A DNA stretch of 38,821 bases from Verrucomicrobiaceae bacterium. Its GTDB lineage: Bacteria; Verrucomicrobiota; Verrucomicrobiia; Verrucomicrobiales; Verrucomicrobiaceae. Made by a program: the position numbers and the translations under genes. Each line of letters starts with the position of its first letter. The first letter of the stretch is position 1. A model generated the notes under the pieces. The model saw nothing but the letters and a program-made list of their open reading frames with translations, had not been told where the DNA came from and did no database searches. The stretch spans positions 1 to 38,821 of the forward strand of contig JAIXSY010000060.1 of NCBI GenBank assembly GCA_027484445.1, given 5' to 3'. Shown here piece by piece: positions 38,379-38,821 of the stretch.

Positions 38379-38758
38379 CCGCATGCACTTTCCTTTAGGC
38401 TACCGCATATCACTTTGGCGTCCTAGACGGGGTCAAGCGCCTGAGGCTCAGCGAAATGATTCTCAGTAGGCGGAGGTGGTAAAAGAGTGAGCCTCTTCAC
38501 TCGTCTTGACATCTCCTTTCATCTTCAGATTCTCACACCATATTTCCGACCTTTGATCGGCTGGTTTGGCATCAAAAAAAGATCTGCGGGCGATCTGATG
38601 CGTCCACCACTCACACTAAGCAAACAAAGTTTGCTTTAAAAAAGCAGTGACCGCTTTTCACAGAACGATCTGAGACATGCAGTGAGCGGTGGTAGGTCAC
38701 CATTAGAGCATATTAAATAATTTTGTGGAATATGCGTGTGGGTGGTGTATAAGGTGAT
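38379..38758. other. AT-rich gap upstream of the transposase
   Basis: About 380 bp without a coding frame. The first 20 bp contain a decayed piece of the family A repeat (GTAGCCGCATGCACTTT). From about 38520 it becomes AT-rich, with an inverted repeat 38604-38692, an inner palindrome at 38619 and a TATTAAATAATTTTG stretch just before the transposase start. This is probably an insertion sequence end and its promoter region. Confidence 0.55.
38604..38692. repeat. Inverted repeat ahead of the IS630-type gene
   Basis: CCACCACTCAC at 38604-38614 pairs with GTGAGCGGTGG at 38682-38692, with one mismatch. Inside it, AGCAAAC-AAA-GTTTGCT (38619-38635) is a perfect 7-3-7 palindrome. The ends of the insertion sequence cannot be fixed because its other end lies outside. 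Confidence 0.5.
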
Positions 38759-38821
38759 ATGGCCGCACTCTCCCTCGATCTCCGTCAACGCATCATCAGC
38801 ACCTGCGACCGCGGTGAAGGC
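38759..38821 (+). CDS. IS630-family transposase, N-terminal start only
   Basis: The first 21 residues (MAALSLDLRQRIISTCDRGEG) match the opening of the helix-turn-helix domain of IS630-type transposases (S-x-D-L-R-x-R-I-x-x-x-x-x-x-G-E-G). The rest is cut by the window edge. IS630 elements insert at TA and move by a DDE enzyme. AT-rich sequence upstream could hold its promoter. Confidence 0.72.
   Translation, partial: MAALSLDLRQRIISTCDRGEG

Noticed and set aside
38619..38635. Palindrome AGCAAAC-AAA-GTTTGCT as a transcription terminator
   Set aside because: The hairpin is AT-rich and is not followed by a clean T run on either strand.

Overview
The window looks like a chromosomal segment of a member of the Verrucomicrobiota, probably close to Prosthecobacter/Verrucomicrobium. 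This is an inference from gene content: many secreted beta-helix, LamG-like, DUF1080, cupredoxin/PQQ-propeller and FAD-oxidoreductase proteins, many short intergenic palindromic repeats, and few Shine-Dalgarno sites. No rRNA, tRNA or CRISPR array was recognised.

Region 1 (1-8.9 kb) reads as ordinary, mostly core genome. After the end of one gene and a small lipoprotein comes a four-gene operon: voltage-gated-type K+ channel, DUF350 membrane protein, a YgiB/DUF1190-like lipoprotein and a YgiC/glutathionylspermidine-synthase-like ATP-grasp enzyme. A minus-strand set follows: 5-formyltetrahydrofolate cyclo-ligase, a divergent Ppx/GppA-HD protein, an ROK kinase, a BamE-like lipoprotein and a GNAT acetyltransferase. 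A plus-strand isoprenyl transferase (uppS) closes the region.

Region 2 (9-23.3 kb) is accessory and more GC-rich. Two homologous secreted right-handed beta-helix proteins (the first frameshifted) and a LamG-like protein are mixed with small two-gene toxin-antitoxin-like modules: a nucleotidyltransferase pair, an orphan RHH antitoxin, MazEF, UPF0175/PIN, HTH/PIN and AbiEi/AbiEii. The same stretch carries an unrecognised 597-residue protein with a PD-(D/E)XK-like site and a C-terminal EF-Tu-domain-II-like barrel, and a trypsin-like lipoprotein.

Region 3 (23.3-38.4 kb) is a run of plus-strand genes for probable polysaccharide or sugar metabolism: three FAD-dependent oxidoreductases, an SDR dehydrogenase, a GH10-like protein, an azurin-like cupredoxin overlapping a PQQ-dehydrogenase-like propeller, a secreted ADP-ribosylglycohydrolase-fold protein and an alpha/beta-hydrolase-DUF1080 fusion. 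The window ends in the first 21 codons of an IS630-type transposase.

Three patterns are not explained by ordinary gene annotation. (a) A family of intergenic elements with two hairpins inside one outer stem sits at gene ends and in two cases supplies the last codons and stop of a gene. (b) A box of about 28 bp occurs 59-63 bp ahead of the start codon of three separate region-3 genes. (c) The 11-residue peptide FVPENDYPFFG is encoded at two loci 7.7 kb apart with only synonymous differences, each just upstream of a secreted-enzyme gene.
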